In this document: positions 62,715 to 64,000 of the stretch, one piece after another
How positions within the stretch are numbered: the stretch's first letter is position 1
Layout of the letters: every line of letters starts with the position of its first letter
Assembly (NCBI RefSeq): GCF_016722765.1
Contig: NZ_JAEQND010000014.1
Span: 98,171 to 162,170 of the forward strand
DNA from: Ramlibacter alkalitolerans
GTDB taxonomy: Bacteria > Pseudomonadota > Gammaproteobacteria > Burkholderiales > Burkholderiaceae_C
Length of the DNA stretch: 64,000 bases
Direction of reading: 5' to 3'
Notes under the pieces: model-generated
Seen by the model: only the letters and a program-made list of their open reading frames with translations
Told to the model about the DNA's origin: nothing
The model's database searches: none
Made by a program: the position numbers and the translations under genes

Positions 62715-63308
62715 TCAGGATCGGCTCCCCGAGCACGCGTCGTACTCGGGATCGGCGAGCCGAAGCAGGTGCGCCCGAACATCCTCGGGCCAGCGTTGAA
62801 TGCGCCCTCGGAAGGCTTCGACATCGGCTGCGAACAGCGAGCGCGCAGCTTCCTCGAAGCCCGGCCTGTCCCCGGCCAGGGCCACCATCACCTTGTAGCT
62901 GCGTTCCTGGGCGCGGCGCATGCGCTCGCGTGCCGACCCGGTCCGGCGAGCTTCCTGCACCAGCCTGCGCAGCACGACGGAGGCGCCACCTGGCTGCGCG
63001 GCGAGCCACTCCCACTGGTCCGGCAGCAAGGTGACCTCACGGGCGACCACGCCCAGGCGTGGACGGCCGCGTCCGCGCGCGGGCTCCGCTTGCGTGGCCG
63101 GCGCGGCCCGGTACCTGGCGCGCACCTGCTCGTCCGTCCCGCGCAGGTCGAGTTCCACCTGGCTGCCGGTCGCGTCGCTGAAGACGAGCACCGGCTGGGC
63201 GGAGTCGCGTCGGATCGCCGCTGCCGCAGCGACATCCTCGAGGGCGCCGGAAGCAAGCTGCCGGGGACCGTCGAAGACGGTATAGGTCTGATCAGGATCG
63301 TGTTCCAT
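62715..63308 (-). CDS. DUF2239 family protein (197 aa)
   Basis: The protein opens MEHDPDQTYTVFDGPRQLASGAL and continues through FSDATGSQVELDLRGT, RGRPRLGVVAREVTLLPDQWEWL, and LRRLVQEARRTGSARERMRRAQE, the DUF2239 order. The middle (VTLLPDQWEWLAAQPGGASVVLRRLV) has the strand-helix-helix spacing of a ribbon-helix-helix. Two copies of the palindrome TACCCGGGTR lie in its own promoter region, which fits autoregulation. Function otherwise unknown. Confidence 0.88.
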   Translation of the reverse strand: MEHDPDQTYTVFDGPRQLASGALEDVAAAAAIRRDSAQPVLVFSDATGSQVELDLRGTDEQVRARYRAAPATQAEPARGRGRPRLGVVAREVTLLPDQWEWLAAQPGGASVVLRRLVQEARRTGSARERMRRAQERSYKVMVALAGDRPGFEEAARSLFAADVEAFRGRIQRWPEDVRAHLLRLADPEYDACSGSRS

Positions 63309-63318
63309 GGGCGAATAA

Positions 63319-63356
63319 TACCCGGGTGAAAAAGCGAAGTCCATAGTACCCGGGTA
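63319..63356. promoter_or_regulatory. Twin TACCCGGGT palindromes upstream of DUF2239
   Basis: TACCCGGGTG (63319-63328) and the perfect palindrome TACCCGGGTA (63347-63356) are 28 bp apart centre to centre, and each is followed by a G/A-rich run. They lie 11-48 bases before the DUF2239 start, where an operator for an autorepressor would be expected. Confidence 0.65.
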
Positions 63357-63504
63357 GAAAAGGGCCGCATGCTGTCGCATGCTCGCCGCGCAAATGAGCC
63401 TCACGCCATGGGGGTTGTCACCGATGCGGCAGCGGGACTCTCTAACGGAGTGAGAGAGCGCCGGAATGAAGGGTCGTTCCGCCTCCCTCGCCATAGGAGT
63501 TGCC

Positions 63505-63792
63505 ATGAAATCCCCGTTCGCGATCGTGATCTGCACCGCCCTGTCCATGCCCGTGCTCGCCCAGCAGGCCGAAGCCATGAAGCACGCCAACCCGCAGGCG
63601 GAGGCCGCGGCCCAGGCGCGCGTGGAGGCCAGGGCGCACATTCCGCCCAAGGTGACGATCCAACCGGAGGCCCAGCGATCGTTCAACGCCCGTGCGGCAG
63701 CGGTCGCCGAAACCCGCAAGGCGCAGCGGCTGCTCAGTCCCAGGCACCCCGCGAACCAGAGCCGCGCGTTGCTGGACTCCCGCAAACTCTGA
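63505..63792 (+). CDS. Small secreted protein (95 aa)
   Basis: A signal peptide (MKSPFAIVICTALSMPVLAQQ) is followed by an Ala/Arg/Gln-rich, probably helical mature chain of about 75 residues without Cys. TAGGAGTTGCC precedes the ATG. No family is recognised; similar DUF-like periplasmic peptides are common in betaproteobacteria. The nearest neighbour on the right is an IS element. Confidence 0.65.
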   Translation: MKSPFAIVICTALSMPVLAQQAEAMKHANPQAEAAAQARVEARAHIPPKVTIQPEAQRSFNARAAAVAETRKAQRLLSPRHPANQSRALLDSRKL

Positions 63793-63877
63793 TCGGAGGC
63801 GCGTGAATCTCAGCCGCGTCGTGCAGGCCGCCTGCAGCGGGCCGCTGGATGGCCAACGCGCGTTTCACGTTCCATGG

Positions 63878-64000
63878 TGTCAGGCGACACCAGAAACTGA
63901 CCCCTTGACGACACGAGGAATTGACCCCCTTCGTGCAAGGAGGTCAGCGTGGAAGAGCTACTTAGGCAAAGTGTCTGGTCCGAGGAACTGCCGAGGGGCC
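63878..64000 (+). mobile_element. Left end of an IS21-like insertion sequence (cut by window edge)
   Basis: The end starts with an interrupted palindrome GTGTC-AGGC-GACAC. Two related repeats, GAAACTGACCCCTTGAC and GGAATTGACCCCCTTC, follow within 40 bases; several short repeats at the terminus are a mark of IS21-type elements. An open frame with strong Shine-Dalgarno follows. Confidence 0.55.
63949..64000 (+). CDS. Start of the IS21-like element's first gene (partial)
   Basis: GTG 63949 has AAGGAGG 5 bases upstream. Only 17 residues (MEELLRQSVWSEELPRG) are inside the window. By position it should be the transposase gene, but the visible part does not prove this. Confidence 0.45.
   Translation, partial: MEELLRQSVWSEELPRG

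Noticed and set aside
60461..62824. A single 787-codon minus-strand frame covering tssK to the transglycosylase
   Set aside because: Only its last 93 codons are real (truncated tssK). The rest is antisense of tssJ's other frame and of the MltB gene.

Overview
The window is GC-rich DNA. Codon usage, gene families (SdhB, DUF1326/DUF2182, DUF2239, T6SS TssJ, an H-NS of the short MPTY type) and repeated Liv-type ABC genes point to a betaproteobacterium, probably Burkholderiales; the genus cannot be read from the sequence.

Two compartments meet near 45.86 kb. The left part (1 to about 45,862) looks like an integrated genomic island. Its right border is a tyrosine integrase (44518-45696, minus) next to a 3' half of a tRNA-Val gene with anticodon CAC (45813-45862). 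The intact tRNA and the other att copy must lie left of the window.

Island layout. (a) 584-7383: a possible small protein, then a translationally coupled four-gene operon of unknown product: a GT4 glycosyltransferase fused to a radical SAM/SPASM enzyme, a phytanoyl-CoA-type Fe(II)/2OG dioxygenase, a WG-repeat/O-methyltransferase fusion and a histidine-phosphatase/nucleotidyltransferase fusion. (b) 7414-10036: an NYN-LOTUS ribonuclease-like protein, a DUF4258 protein behind a Shine-Dalgarno-sequestering hairpin, and a WYL regulator. (c) 10194-34735: a Dpd system, which inserts 7-deazaguanine into DNA and restricts unmodified DNA. dpdE-F-G-H-I-J-K-D run on plus. The convergent minus operon runs dpdC, dpdB, dpdA, a second dpdB, queC, a three-domain queD and queE. 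QueD/E/C make preQ0 (folE is not in the window), DpdA with DpdB-type proteins puts it into DNA, DpdC finishes the base, and the helicase/ATPase/PLD proteins are the restriction arm. (d) 34.8-41.4 kb: decayed DUF932 and H-NS genes, then an intact DUF932, YqaJ exonuclease, RDF-like protein and RadC module. (e) 41.7-45.7 kb: a satellite-like end with a Gp2/YagK-type protein, AlpA, a ribbon-helix-helix protein and the integrase.

The right part (46.1-64 kb) looks like ordinary chromosome. A GntR/FCD repressor is divergent from a catabolic operon: alpha/beta hydrolase, isochorismatase-like hydrolase, two PuuE-type polysaccharide deacetylases and a full Liv ABC importer. It probably imports and opens a cyclic amide, imide or ureide. 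Next come an orphan SdhB-like protein, a DUF5666-like protein, a cytochrome b plus YedY-like molybdoenzyme, a frameshifted DUF2182 beside DUF1326, a T6SS scar (intact tssJ, truncated tssK), an MltB-type transglycosylase, a DUF2239 gene with palindromic operators, a small secreted protein and the left end of an IS21-like element cut by the window edge.

The most notable observations are the three-domain QueD with its catalytic residues divided between modules, the two DpdB paralogues flanking DpdA, and the uncharacterised glycosyltransferase-radical SAM operon.
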